A stretch of 64,000 nucleotides of DNA, from positions 21,310 to 85,309 of the forward strand of contig JASANH010000054.1 of assembly GCA_030248295.1 (NCBI GenBank), in the 5' to 3' direction. The notes under the pieces were generated by a model. That model was given only the letters and a program-made list of their open reading frames with translations, ran no database searches and was not told where the DNA came from. The DNA is from Mesodorylaimus sp. YZB2_4 (Eukaryota > Nematoda > Enoplea > Dorylaimida > Dorylaimidae). The position numbers and the translations under genes are program-made. Below, one piece after another: positions 23,894 to 35,250 of this stretch. Within the stretch, counting starts at the first letter, position 1; each line of letters opens with the position of its first letter.

Positions 23894-24814
23894 TCAGAGC
23901 TCTTGAGCCCCTGATCGTCGAGTGCCGAACAGTCGGAAAATGGCGCTCTGAGCACGAGTTCGCATTCCTCCAAGGTGCGATCGCAGGCCAATATCGCGGT
24001 GCGCGTGTATAAAAACGGGAAGGATCATTGTCAACTGCGCCGCGACAATGCCAAGCTCTGATATGGCCAGGAAAGGCGCCGGAGCGCCGCATTTGGTCAA
24101 GTAGTACTTGACGACAAAGATAAAAATGGGAGTGAGGGCAGTGAGGAGCTTGTGCAGGATGACACCCGTACCCATGGCTTTCCACCAATAGTGATCACTG
24201 ACCACCTGAATCCTTTCGTTCATCTCAGTCTGTGTCTTGTTCAAATGCAATGTGTAGTGCTGCCATGGGTCCGTGTTGACGCACCGGCTAACAGCGAAGC
24301 AAATCAGGTCAGCTAGACATTCCAATGTGAGGAACTGTATGCTGACTGAAAAGATACTTAATGGGATCGGGTACGATAACGACCAAACTGCAGTAGGCCA
24401 CGGACTGTACAGTAGTTGACGATTCGCTCTGGGGAAATAGGTCATATCAAGCAATGCGATCCCTGAGAAAGCAGTGGCTACCGAAATGCCCAGCAGCCAA
24501 GATAAACGACTCGACTTTTCGATGGACCTCTTATGACGGCGTTCGACTCGACTCTGTCGACTCTTCATGGTGGTCGGGGACGCGAGCACGGACACTCGAA
24601 AGTGCTATGCCACCATAATGGTATGGGTGGACGCGGAGACGACAAAGCCGACAATGAAAGGGAACTCGACCAGGGCGCAGACCCAGTAGGATGCGGTAAG
24701 GGAAGGCGGGAGGTCGAAAGAAGTAAGCTTACTATGCAGCAGTAAGGTGAGGCATGATCGAATGATGCAGTGGATCATGAACACCAGTCCGCTTGTGCAA
24801 GAAGTTTTGACCAA
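23894..24814 (-). pseudogene. Multi-pass membrane protein (chemoreceptor-like), in-frame stop
   Basis: On the - strand one frame encodes a run of hydrophobic segments: GLVFMIHCIIRSCLTLLL, then WVCALVEFPFIVGFVVSAST, LSWLLGISVATAFSGIALL, SIFSVSIQFLTLECLADLI, LLTALTPIFIFVVKYYL and IVAAQLTMILPVFIHAH, with an Arg-rich tail. This gives about six membrane spans and the layout of an invertebrate gustatory/7TM chemoreceptor, but no diagnostic motif. A single TAG at 24605-24607 interrupts the frame between spans two and three; both halves are otherwise in the same frame. It could be a pseudogene, or a short intron could remove the stop. An upstream exon, perhaps within 24815-25095, is likely missing. 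Confidence 0.4.
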
Positions 24815-25586
24815 AGGACGAACATTTTTTTAAAGGAAAGGTGCGGTCTGGATAAGCTTGGCGAAGACCGCGTGCTGGACTGTTCCGAGAACGCCTTTAA
24901 ATGGAGACAGAATATAAAATCTTGTGACACCTGTTTCTTGCACGTGCCAGTATGACAGGTGGAATACGACATATGGTATGCGTCAGTTTTGGCTGCCTTG
25001 CATGAAAGAAAGGGCTTCATTGTCTGACGGAGAAGTTTCAGGAAATGGGCCACCTTACTACCGACTTTCCCTGCTTTATGTTGGTACTCTGCCACTAAAG
25101 TTTGTTTCCTTTTGTCATTATTTTTTTATCATTATTCGTTTAATACACGAAGATAGACAACATTCAGCCTATCTGACTTTAAACGGCGTATGAAAAACTG
25201 TACGAATGCGACCACATCATGATGTCTTAAAGTGAGTGGCTCGCCCAAGAGACTGAACCGCTCTGCCACTGCAGTCGCATGTTAGTCAGTTCGAGTATTT
25301 ACAGTACAGAGCTGGGATGGAAAACATGGCTGAGCTACTGTATTTCGGCTCTACCACTGTGCAAATGTTTAGTGGTGACGCTCCAGTACCTACCGAGTTT
25401 GCCTCAAAGGTCACTATCGAATACGGATATAGGTATCATGCTCGCCTTCGTACGTTCCTCATCCTTTACACTACCACATGCGCACTCTCCTCAGTTACAG
25501 GCCGTATCCCAGTCCCCCAGTGTACACATTTTTTCACTGTCAAAATCGGTTGGTTGTTGTGCTGAAACGAGTCGAATCGAACGAAA

Positions 25587-26413
25587 ATGAGTGAGATCGC
25601 CAGTTTGGTCAAAGTGAATCCGGAGGGAATTCTGACGTTGACAAAAACGGCCCAACTAAAGTGAGCGTGGTAAGTGCATTCTCGATTCACACCGGGCGGT
25701 GGTTTATTTAAGCCGTCGTTTCCAGCAAAACATGGGCGATAAAATCTTGACATATAAAGTGAAGACGACTCGCCCTGCTAGCGTAAAACCGACTTAGGCT
25801 ATTGGTACCATCCAATCCGGTGCGAGCGATAAGTTCAAGGTCAGGTTCCTGCCCAAAGACGACGAAAAACCACTCGGAGAAGGCGATCGGCTCACCGTTT
25901 TGGTCAGCGTCCTGCCGGAAATCAGTACGGTAAGCAGTCATGGTATTTTAGTGAGTAGACGGGCCTCAAAACCGGAGGGTGGCGAAGGGGCCGACAAAAC
26001 ATTTGAGGAAGCGTCATAACGTTATCGGGAGATCAGGCTATAAGCAGAGGGCCTAGCTAAGACTAGCAAGGGACTAGCTAAGACGCAGGGAGACGCGCTC
26101 TTATGTTTAGAAACCAGAACAATTTTGGAAGTCTCCGGCGGCTCAGCAAGCTCATCGAGTCGTGCTGAAACTGTCCAGCCAGGCGGCCAAGGAGGAGGAA
26201 GAGCCGGAAAAACAAGTTTAAAAAAAATACGACAAAACTGTGCTTCATGAGAGCTCGCCTCATAGTCTTCCTCCGGGCACCTTTGGAGGCAAACACGACT
26301 TGGACCCAACAGCATCCATGCCGAGCGGTAAGGCAGGTTTAGCCTATGTAATTTTGTTGCTTTTCCACTATAGTGTTGTTCTAGGTCGGCCCGTCACAAA
26401 GATGGACACTTAA
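25587..26413 (+). pseudogene. MSP-domain (VAP/major sperm protein fold) protein, broken
   Basis: MSP domains form an immunoglobulin-like fold used in nematode sperm motility and, in VAP proteins, for binding FFAT motifs at the ER. The first exon begins MSEIASLVKVNPEGILTLTK. After an intron the frame reads GDKILTYKVKTTRPASVKPT, a stop, then IGTIQSGASDKFKVRFLPKD and GDRLTVLVSVLPE: the core strands of an MSP domain. A tail exon encodes EQFWKSPAAQQAHRV, an acidic EEEEPEK run, KKYDKT and LPPGTFGGKHDLDP, spliced to a short end stopping at 26411-26413. There are breaks: TGA at the end of exon 1, TAG at about 25795, and TAA after EEEEPEKQV. Several independent stops argue for a pseudogene. The 3' part is duplicated at 27790-28160. 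Confidence 0.55.
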
Positions 26414-26620
26414 AGCCGCGTATCAGAGCCCGCACTGCCATTCGACCCGGATGCCGGGATTTTTGGGCCGTCTCCCGAGCTAGACCCCCGAGCTTCGACT
26501 CCCGAGAAAGAGAGCGGACAGTGAAAATCTGAATGGCTGAAGAACATGTGATCGATGTGAAATATTTGTTTCGTTGCTAAAAGAATTCGAATCGCGCACT
26601 GAATGAGTGAATGAGCAGCC
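26266..26620 (+). repeat. Duplicated MSP-gene 3' end, copy 1 (partner 27802-28160)
   Basis: From TCTTCCTCC(A/G)GGCAC through the intron with GGTTTAGCCTATGTAATTTT to GAATGAGTGAATGAGC the sequence is nearly identical to 27802-28160, including intron and 3' untranslated region. The near identity indicates a recent direct duplication about 1.5 kb away. Confidence 0.85.
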
Positions 26621-26688
26621 GCTACGTTAGTAATATTTTAAAACTTTGGCAGGAAGCGATGAAGTGATGCTGAATTTAGAACAGAGAC

Positions 26689-27750
26689 ATGTACGGGGAC
26701 AAAATCAAAGCTTTGAAAACCGACACGGATAATCTGCTGAAAAATGTCAACGCTCTTTCAGGTGAATTTCTATTTTACGCCCCATGAAATTAGCTTCTTT
26801 AATCTGCCATATTTTGCAGGTATCAAAGCCTCGGACACTGGTTTGTCGCATCCGTCTATGTGGGATTTCCAGTCGGACAATGTAGCCGTGCAAGAGCACT
26901 CGTTAAAAGTGGTGCGATGCCTCCAAGTCATCGAGCCCCCAACCAGCCTCGACAACCACCGCTACGTCGTCCAAGCCAAACACGGCAACAAGTTTGTGAC
27001 CGATCTGGACAAGGAACTGTCGCCAGTCGACGTTCGCGAAGGCATCTGACCTATGTAAGATTGATTGGTTGTTGGCGGATTTGCCTTTTTTACAACGAAT
27101 AATCATCTTCAGTGTGGAAAATCGAACGTACAAAATCAAGTTGCCTTTGCCGATGAAAATCAGCAAAGCGGTCAAAATGATGGAAGTCGAAGACAAACCG
27201 GATGTGACCTACGCCGAGATCGGTGGTTGCAAGGAGCAAATCAAGAAACTGCGTGAGATCATCGAAATGCCACTGACTAATGTAAGCTGTAGTTCTTATT
27301 TCTCCATGAAACTGATCGTGAATTCATGAATTCTTTGATTCAGTGATAGCAATCGCTGACGTTTTCATTCATATTTCAGCCAAAAATTTTCGCCGACTTG
27401 GGAGTGGATCCTCTACGCGGAGCATTGATGACTGGTCCACTAGGTATGGGCAAGACGTTGTGCGCTCGCGCCGTGGCCAATCGAACGGACGCCTGCTTCA
27501 TTCGTGTCATCGGATCTGAATTGGCTCAGCGCTACTTCGGAGAGGTAAGAAAATGTGGTTTTTTTGCACATTTTAGTGATTTCGCAGATTTTCGACAACT
27601 AGGGAGCCCAGTTGGTGCGCGCATTGTTCGAATACGCTCGCACGAAACCCGCTTGCATCATATTCTTGGATGAAATCGACGACATCGGACGTGAGCATGA
27701 TTTAGCATATGCACTATTAAGACTGTTCAACAACTATGCCACCGAAGGAA
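26689..27750 (+). pseudogene. 26S proteasome ATPase PSMC2/Rpt1-like copy, truncated
   Basis: Rpt1 is one of six AAA+ ATPases that unfold substrates at the base of the 19S particle. Five exon blocks align in order with Rpt1: 26689-26761, 26820-27054, 27113-27281, 27380-27544 and 27603 onward. Matches include [68 protein letters not shown] and [11 protein letters not shown]. The Walker A site is changed to GPLGMGKT (usually GPPGTGKT), though GxxGxGKT remains. A TGA replaces an Arg codon at about 27048. After the Walker B region the homology decays ([17 protein letters not shown]), the ISS/arginine-finger half is absent, and the sequence runs into the MSP-tail duplication. It is almost certainly a non-functional, chimeric copy; an intact Rpt1 must exist elsewhere. 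Confidence 0.7.
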
Positions 27751-27801
27751 CAAGCGAGGTTGGACAAAAGTTTACTGACCACAGTGAAGTCGCCGTTAAG
27801 T

Positions 27802-28160
27802 CTTCCTCCAGGCACTCTGGGTGGAAGACATGATCTCGATCCTCTTTCGTCCATGCCTTCCAGTAAGGCAGGTTTAGCCTATGTAATTTTGTTGCTTTTC
27901 CACTATAGTGTTGTTCTAGGTCGGCCCGTCACGAAGATGGACACTTAAAGCCGCGTATCGGAGCCCGTACTGCCATTCGACCCGGATGCCGGGATTTTCG
28001 GGCCGTCTTCCGAGCTAGACCCCCGAGCTTCGACTCCCGAGAAAGAGAGCGGACAGTGAAAATCTGAATGGCTGAAGAACATGTGATCGATGTGAAATAT
28101 TTGTTTCGTTGCTAAAAGAATTCGAGTCGCGCACTGAATGAGTGAATGAGCAACCGAATC
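27802..28160 (+). repeat. Duplicated MSP-gene 3' end, copy 2
   Basis: This is the partner of 26266-26620. It is fused directly to the truncated PSMC2-like copy, which may mark one breakpoint of the duplication at about 27750-27800. The coding frame [18 protein letters not shown] and its splice donor are kept. Confidence 0.85.
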
Positions 28161-29639
28161 TTGTCTAAATGTACTTGACGTGTCAAATATCAAAGGTAAA
28201 AGCCACCACTCAGTTCCCAGTCTTGATTTACCTCTGCCGCTATCCCGGCCTGGAACACAGACATAGGCCTACACAAACAGGCACGATTACTGGTTATAGA
28301 AATAATTAGGACAAGGTGTCCCGTCTGGTCGGCTCCAGGCCGGGCGGTTCACCAAGGTTCTGATATCGCATTTACATGTCTCTTCTTCAACAAAGATTTG
28401 CTACTACTTAAAAAATCATCACTTTATCAATCATCCATTTTCTTCTGTGTTGGTTGTGGCGGAGGTGAAGTCATTGATCGAATGATTGGTTGAGTTGGTC
28501 GTTGAGTCTTGAAGGTGAGATTTCAAGGCGTCCAGGCAGGTGGAGCGGGTGCAATAATTCTATCTCAAACCCTGTGCGTACCAATACGTGAGTGCATTTG
28601 TGCGTCGGATCACGATCACCACGGCCCCATCAACGAAAACAAAAAGAAAACCAAAAAGTCAAATGGTCAAATAGATCCAGTCGCTGCCGCAGCAAGCGTA
28701 GCACCCACAGATCGGCACGAATCGCTAAAGCCGTTGGACAGTACGGATCCAGACGAGCCGCTAAGAAGTAGGCTGTCATCCGCTCGGTGAGATAAGTCGA
28801 GAGAATTCCGATGGGCGGTCGATCCAGAGCCAATAACGGAGCCGAGATGACAGACGCCGCTCGCAAGACATCCGCTGGCAGCGTAGAAGCCACTGCCATC
28901 GCCAAGCGCGGTGTAGGAGCCACAACAGCGACAGGTGGCGCGAGCGGACCAGTGAGCCAAGGGCTATGCACGCTGGGCGTAGGGCGAGCATGGTAGGCTG
29001 GACGATCTAACAGCGAAGGGTAGCGATCTAAAGGCGAAGGTTGGCGAACCACAGCAGATGTCTGACGATCCAAAAACGATTCAATACGACGAGACACGTC
29101 TGCAGCAGAGTGAGTGAGCTGAGACGAGCCGTTGCTATCAGAGGCCAAACGCGAAATACGAGGACGACGTCGATGGCGGCGACGACGACGAGTAGTAGCC
29201 AAAGAGGTGCCAGGTGACGGATTGTCTCCACTGTTTAAATTATGCTTTTATCGGGTGTTATATGTTGTAATACATATAGCGATATGGGTACGGTTATGAT
29301 TATATCCTACCCGTTATCCTAACCTATCCTGAACCTAATACGGTGCCACCACTTAGATTTATTTGGTAACCTAAGAAACCCTACAAATCCCCTCGCCTGC
29401 ACACGCTCTTTCCTTCTCGATGGTACCCGTGGACCAGAGACGTGCCCGCAGCGCTCCAACGGCAAGGGACTATGCCTAGAGAAAGTCCTTACCAATCATA
29501 CTGATCCCCCACTTACCTGAACTCCAACTATCTTCCACCAACAATCCGCTTCTCCACGCACCGATTCCTCGATCCGCTTTGCCGCAGGTCGTCGATCCAC
29601 CACTGCTGGCTCCTCGACGCACGAATCGAACCGAAGCCG
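28161..29639. other. Gap with a long unassigned - strand ORF
   Basis: A 190-codon open frame lies on the - strand at 29202-28630 (Arg-rich start ATTRRRRRHRRRPR, then Pro/Ser/Ala-rich). It has no ATG start and no domain I recognise. It might be a degraded gag-like or other repeat ORF; nothing else is supported here. Confidence 0.3.
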
Positions 29640-30130
29640 ATAGGGACTAACACCGCCGGGATGGTTCGCTCCATTACGCCACACACCTCTCTCCACGCGT
29701 CACGCCAAGTGACCCAAGACGTTCGGGACTAACACCGACGGGATGGCCACCCTCGCTACGCCCAATCTCCTCTAACACCACGCGCCACTCAAAGCAACCC
29801 AAGCCGAGCAGGACTAACACTGTCGGGATGGTCACTCTAGCTACGCCCTAACACAACCAAACCACGCACCACTCAAAGCGACCCAAGCTGATCGGGACTA
29901 ACACCGACAGGATGGTCACCCTAGCTACGCCTAACCCCACAACCACGCGTTACTCCAACCAACCTAAGCTGATCGGGACTAACACCGACAGGATGGCTAC
30001 TCTAGCTACGCCTATCTCAACCACACCAGGGTTGCACACCACCAATTGTCGTTCAATATGCTCAACGCACGAAGGACCAGCGTCGCACGAGACTAACACC
30101 GCCGAGAGTGGTTTACTTCTACTACGCCTC
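29640..30130. repeat. Minisatellite, ~75-95 bp units around GGGACTAACACCGAC
   Basis: Six to seven units carry the core (G)GGACTAACACCG(A/C)C(G/A)GGATGG followed by CTAGCTACGCC and a variable C/A-rich linker (for example at 29645, 29727, 29811, 29896, 29974, 30090). Unit length varies and the last unit is diverged, so it is a variable tandem repeat lying downstream of the gypsy element. Confidence 0.8.
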
Positions 30131-30950
30131 ACACACCGCACGCACACGCGATACACACCCAAAATAACACACACACAACGAAATCAAAGAACAGCCGAAT
30201 CTTAACCTTAACCCTCTCTCAACTCCTCTCAATATGGTTATCTTGGCCATAGTGCACCTTTGGGCGGATCTTCCTTGGCCGTCTTCATCCAATCGCCTTT
30301 CTTGCCTGGCGAGCTGTACGGTCTAGAGCGCCACCTAGTTGTCCATGAGCGCCTCCTGGTTCCTGATCTTCATCTGTTCGGGGTGGTCGCTGGCCGCTGT
30401 CCAACCGCACGTGGACGCCATCCGCTGGCCATGAGGTCGAGGCGAGGCCCAATGCTGAGGCGGCAAGGATGTCCCGATGGCAGCACGTGCCCCATCCAGG
30501 CTCACCACACTCGGCATAGGCTTCGCCAGAGCCGTCCGTGTCGGCCTCGATCTTCCATCAACCACTCGACCTGGCTGCCGCTCGTCTGGTCGTCCGTCGA
30601 CCATTGTGTAATGCCCAAGTTTTACGACCTTGTTTTGCTCATTCCGACCGCCACTAATCCGGTTGTTTTGACCAAACTTCGAATCGTCCAAGGCGGGAAA
30701 GCATGGTTACTGTACCCGTATGGGCACATTCACAACACCACGACGTGCACGCACCAGTGAGGCGGCCAGGGAACCTGGACGGCCAGCCGTGGAACGAGCC
30801 AGTGGGCTGGTATAACCACGGGTGTGTGCCGGAGAAGGACCAGCGACACGAGGAATACGATAGCCTTGGGAAGACTGCAGTCGGCGGGCTCAACGTGAGC
30901 GAGCAACCATATTCAGACCAGATTTTTCAAAAAACTGAACCAGTAACTCG
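30131..30950. other. Region downstream of the gypsy pol, no LTR found
   Basis: This is where the 3' LTR of the - strand gypsy element should lie. I could not find a sequence here repeated beyond the gag end (37435 onward). The ORFs on both strands look non-coding. Confidence 0.35.
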
Positions 30951-33399
30951 TCAAGGTTGGTACTTGACCTTGGCCCAGACCACATCACCAATTTTTAACA
31001 ACTTTGGCTTAGGCGTCAATGCCTTCGAAACGACAGGCTGAAAAAACTTCAACTGCGTGACATGGACCCGCTTATTATCTTCTCGTAACCCAGCTACAGG
31101 TCGAATGACCACATTCTGGGGACATATGACGTCAACTATGCGATAGGGACCCAACCAGTCGCCCAAAAACTTTGGTGATTTTCCAACAGGCGTGTGCATT
31201 CGTCTGTACATCACTTGATCTCCCAGACGCAAACCAGAACCATTCAAGGGATCTTGCCGAGCAGTACGCTGCTCTTGGACACGTACAATGCTGTCGAAAG
31301 CCAAAGCACGCGCGCGCTCCAAGTCGGAGACAACATACTCCCTGTAATCTACAGGGCTTTCGAATCGGTACGCCTTCTCACGCAGAGCAACATCTAGAGT
31401 CAAGTTCGCATCAAAACCATGCATCAAGTAGAAAGGAGTCTCGCCAGTCGAATCGTGGACGGCGGTATTGTATGCGAAAAGAGCAAACGGAATGAAGGCG
31501 TCCCAGTCATCATGCTTACTCTACTCAACATACATCCGAAGAATGTCGCGAAAGACACGATTTGTCCTCTTGACCTGGCCATCGGTCTGAGGATGATATG
31601 CGACAGAAAACGACTTCTTGATGCTAAGCGCTGAACAAATACTCTTGATCAGGTCCGATGTGAAATTAGCGCCCCGATCTGATCTTGCGAGGCGCACCCC
31701 AGCGGCAGATAATGCCATCCACCAGCAGCTGGGCAATGGTGTTTGCCAGTATGTTGGGAGCAGCGAAGGCTTCGATATACTTGGTCAAGTAGTCAGCGAC
31801 GATAACAATATGCACGTTACCCGATTGGGATCGTGGCAAGGGACCCAGTGTATCAATGCCAATAACTTCGAAGGGGTTCTCAACGAAATTACGGCTTCAG
31901 TGGCGCCTTGAGCGGAGTTCCATACGACTTGTTGCGAGCACAGGATAAACATCCCTTGCACCATGCATAGATCTCACGATGCATCTGAGGCCAATAATAC
32001 CGTTTTCGAATCCGAGCGAAAGTCTTGGAAAAACCAAGATGACCAGCCAATGCATCAGAATGACAAGCATCGAAGACCAGTCGAGTAAACGATGCAGGAA
32101 TGACGAGTTGAGTCGAGCACTCACGACGTTTCGACTTGCCCCGTGGAAGATGCAGGAGCGAACCATGGTCAGACAACTCGTAATGATCAGACATGAGTCG
32201 AAACTTGCGCGCTTCAGCAGCTGGCACAGATAATTCCTTGCGACCGAGCTCCATGTACGCAAAAAAAGTCTGCGCGCTGAGCAGCTTTTAGCGAGTAAGG
32301 TGAGAGCATGGTATCCTGCTGCACATGGCCAACGAGGGTATGCGGCTGGCATACATGGCAAACAGGATGGCGCGATAAAGCATCAGCCAGGTTATTTAAT
32401 TTACCTGGCACATGCTCAATGTCAAACAAATATTCGGATAGAATATAAACCCAACGAGCTAACCGGCCAGTAGGTTTTTTCTGAGTGAAAATCCACTTCG
32501 GAGGCTGGTGGTCAGTTCGAAGGAGAAACTTCACCCCATACAGATACGGGCGAAAATGCCTGACGAACTCGACGATGGCGAGTGCCTCTAGCTCGAGGGC
32601 AGAATAGTTTCGTTCAGCTTTCGTCAGCTTACGTGACGCATAGGCAAGCACATGTTTGCGACCTCGGTAGTCCAGATACAAACGCCACCAATACCAACTG
32701 TCGAGGCATCAGTCTGGAGGATAAACTGTCGTTTGAAGTGAGGATATCTCAACACGGGAGCTGAAGTCAAAGCGTGCTTCAAGGCGAGAAAAATATCCTC
32801 GTGGAGACTGCTCCAGACGAAGTCTGCATCTTTTTTTAGCAGATCGTATAGCGAAGCGGCGATAGTCGCGAAATGATGATTCATGGAGAAAAGTGACCAT
32901 GCCGATAAATGTATGCAATTCCTTCTGCGTAGTGGGAGTCGGATACCTCACGACAGCATCCACTTTAGCAGGATCTACCCGAACTCCTTCTGCGGTCACT
33001 ATGTGACCTAAAAACAAGACCTCCGACATCGCAAAATCTCATTTAGACGGCTTGAGTTTCAGTTGGGCGGCGCGCAGCCGCTGTAGCCACATGAAGCACG
33101 TTAGCCACATGAACTAGATGCTCATCAAAGCTTTTCGAGTAGATCAGAATGCCGTCAATGTAGACGAGAGCCTGAGTCCAATGGAGACCAGAGAGAATCA
33201 TCTGCAGCAACCGTTGAACAGTTGCACTTGCATTACGCAATCCAAAGGGCATGACAGTAAACTGCCATTGCTGACCCAGTGTGGAGAAAGCAGTCAGTTC
33301 TCGCGACTCGGGTGCCAAGGGAATTTGCCAAAATCCACTCTGAAAATTAAAACTGGAGGACCATTTTGAACCACCAAGGGCATCGAGCGCTTCATCGAT

Positions 33400-34361
33400 A
33401 CTTCTACAAGCATACGCCGATGATCTCGTTTTATTAGCACCGTCCAAAGTGGCTGAAACCATATCAGAAACTCTTCAGCCTGCAATCGATTTCATAGATG
33501 AGCTCATAAGTGAAAGTGGTCTCGAGTTCAACGCGCAAAAGACACAAGTGTGCGTCTTTCATCGTGATCATAAGAGGCATGACTATCATCAAATCGTTCT
33601 TAAAGGAGTTCCGATCTTGTTCACCGACGTGGTCAAATACCTCGGGGTGCATTTTACTTTCGATCTCTCATTTAAAGATCATTGTCATCTGATTGCGGCT
33701 GCGGCTCGGCGTATGGTTGGTGCGTTTAGGAAGAAGTTTGGGAAATTCGCCACCCATGTTTTACAAACAGTTTACACATCCTGCGTACTTCCAAAATTGG
33801 AATACGGTTGCTCTGCGTGGGATCCTATTCAATCACATTCAATAAAAGACCTTGAACGCTCTCAAAAGTTTGCAGCCCAATGTATAAAGAACGACTGGCA
33901 TTCCGATTACTCCCGCATTCTTCAAGGTTTGAATTGGTCAAGTCTCGAGCGTCGCCGTCAACAACTGAAACTCGTTCAATTTCACAAGTTCTATCACGGA
34001 TACCATGCTTATCCAAATGCCCGTTTTGCTCACACCGACCAATCCGGACTACGCCGCAGTCACCGCATTGGATTGCCGCCACACCATCTCAACAATTCTC
34101 GACCTCGAACTGAATCGTTTAAACAGGCATTTGAATACTCATCGATTGTTCTATGGAACTCAATACCAAACGAAGTCGCCTGGACTTATTATGTGACAAG
34201 TTTTAAGACAAACGTTCTGAATTACGTTCCTTGACCCCGTTATGATTAGTTTTACTCGACATAAGTTGTTTATTTTCTTTCGTTTATGTGTCCTTCTGCT
34301 TTATCAGTGCACGATCTGTGCTTCGCAGTCGAAGTCATACAATACAATACAATACAATACA
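33400..34361 (+). mobile_element. 5'-truncated LINE inserted in the gypsy reverse transcriptase
   Basis: The + strand ORF begins abruptly at LQAYADDLVLLA (the YADD catalytic motif of non-LTR reverse transcriptases) and continues through FIDELISESGLEFNAQKTQV and KYLGVHFTFDLSFKDH to a stop at 34232-34234. The layout after the palm domain (TSCVLPKLEYGCSAWDP, LERSQKFAAQCI, WNSIPNEV) is that of jockey/RTE/CR1-type LINEs. The 3' tail ends in an (ACAAT)n microsatellite. ATCGAT lies immediately outside both ends (33394-33399 and 34362-34367), the target-site duplication. The gypsy frame joins across it: DLFPMPRID on one side and EALDALGGSKW on the other. Confidence 0.88.
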
Positions 34362-35010
34362 ATCGATGCGTGGCATCGGAAAAAGATCAGGCTTAGTGAC
34401 TGCATTCAAAGCGCGGAAATCAACGCAAACACGAGTGCCGGCAGCAGAGCCGAAAGAGCCCCTTTTTTAGGAACGACGACAATGGGCGCCGAAACAGGGC
34501 TGCATGAAGGCACTATCCATTTATTGGCCTGCATCACGCCAAGCTGGCGCTGCACTTCAGCCTTTACCACTTCAGGTAAGCGACGAGCTGGGATACGAGG
34601 AGGAGCCTTACCAGACAGCTCAATCTTATGCTCAAAGAGATGAGTACAATCCAGATCATTCTCATCGCGAGCAAAAACATCTTTGTGCTGATGAAGCACA
34701 GCGAGCAAACGCTCTTTTTGCTGTGGCGAAGCTGCGGATTCGGTCCAGTCCAACTTCGTCAATGGATCCAGCGCAGATCGCATAGATAGTCCTTGGTCCA
34801 ACACGTGGTGAACACCAAGAGGGAGAGACCGAGACGTGTCGTAAGGAGCATAGGTGGCGAGATGCATTTGAGCAGGTACGACCTTTTCCTCAGTCGTAAC
34901 ATTAGCCAACAGCAGCGGAATGTGTCCACGCGCATCGGGTGTACCCAGCGAGTGCGCAACGAGGAGACAACAACGATCTTGAAAGGCAGAATTGGGCTCG
35001 ATGAGACCAG

Positions 35011-35250
35011 GGCCCCGTTGCATAAAAGATACGACAAGTCAACTCAATAAGAAAACTAGTTTAAGACAACTCGGTTTAGCTAAAAGCCAAATTCACATGC
35101 CCTCGCTGTCTCGCATGTGGACAGGTTTTTGCGCCAGCCTGAGTTTTCGTAAGCACTTTTCTTATTTCATGAAGTCTTCTTATCGCAGTACACGTGGATA
35201 TATAGTTGTCTTATTGAGTTGATCTGTCTTATCTTTTATGCAACGGAGCC
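35011..35250. mobile_element. 240-bp MITE inserted in gypsy between protease and reverse transcriptase
   Basis: The terminal inverted repeats are about 35 bp: left GGCCCCGTTGCATAAAAGAT, right (reverse complement) GGCTCCGTTGCATAAAAGAT, both continuing to AACTCAATAAGA. CAG flanks both ends (35008-35010 and 35251-35253), a 3-bp target duplication. The gypsy frame resumes on either side (CVDGAPMMTTG on one side, LIEPNSAF on the other). There is no coding capacity. Confidence 0.85.

Noticed and set aside
28630..29202. 190-codon ORF on the - strand
   Set aside because: It has no ATG start and no known domain. The Arg/Pro/Ala-rich composition may simply reflect GC-rich repeat DNA. It is mentioned only in the gap entry.
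29912..30205. 97-codon ORF over the minisatellite
   Set aside because: It is created by the repeated CTAGCTACGCC / ACTAACACC units and is not a gene.
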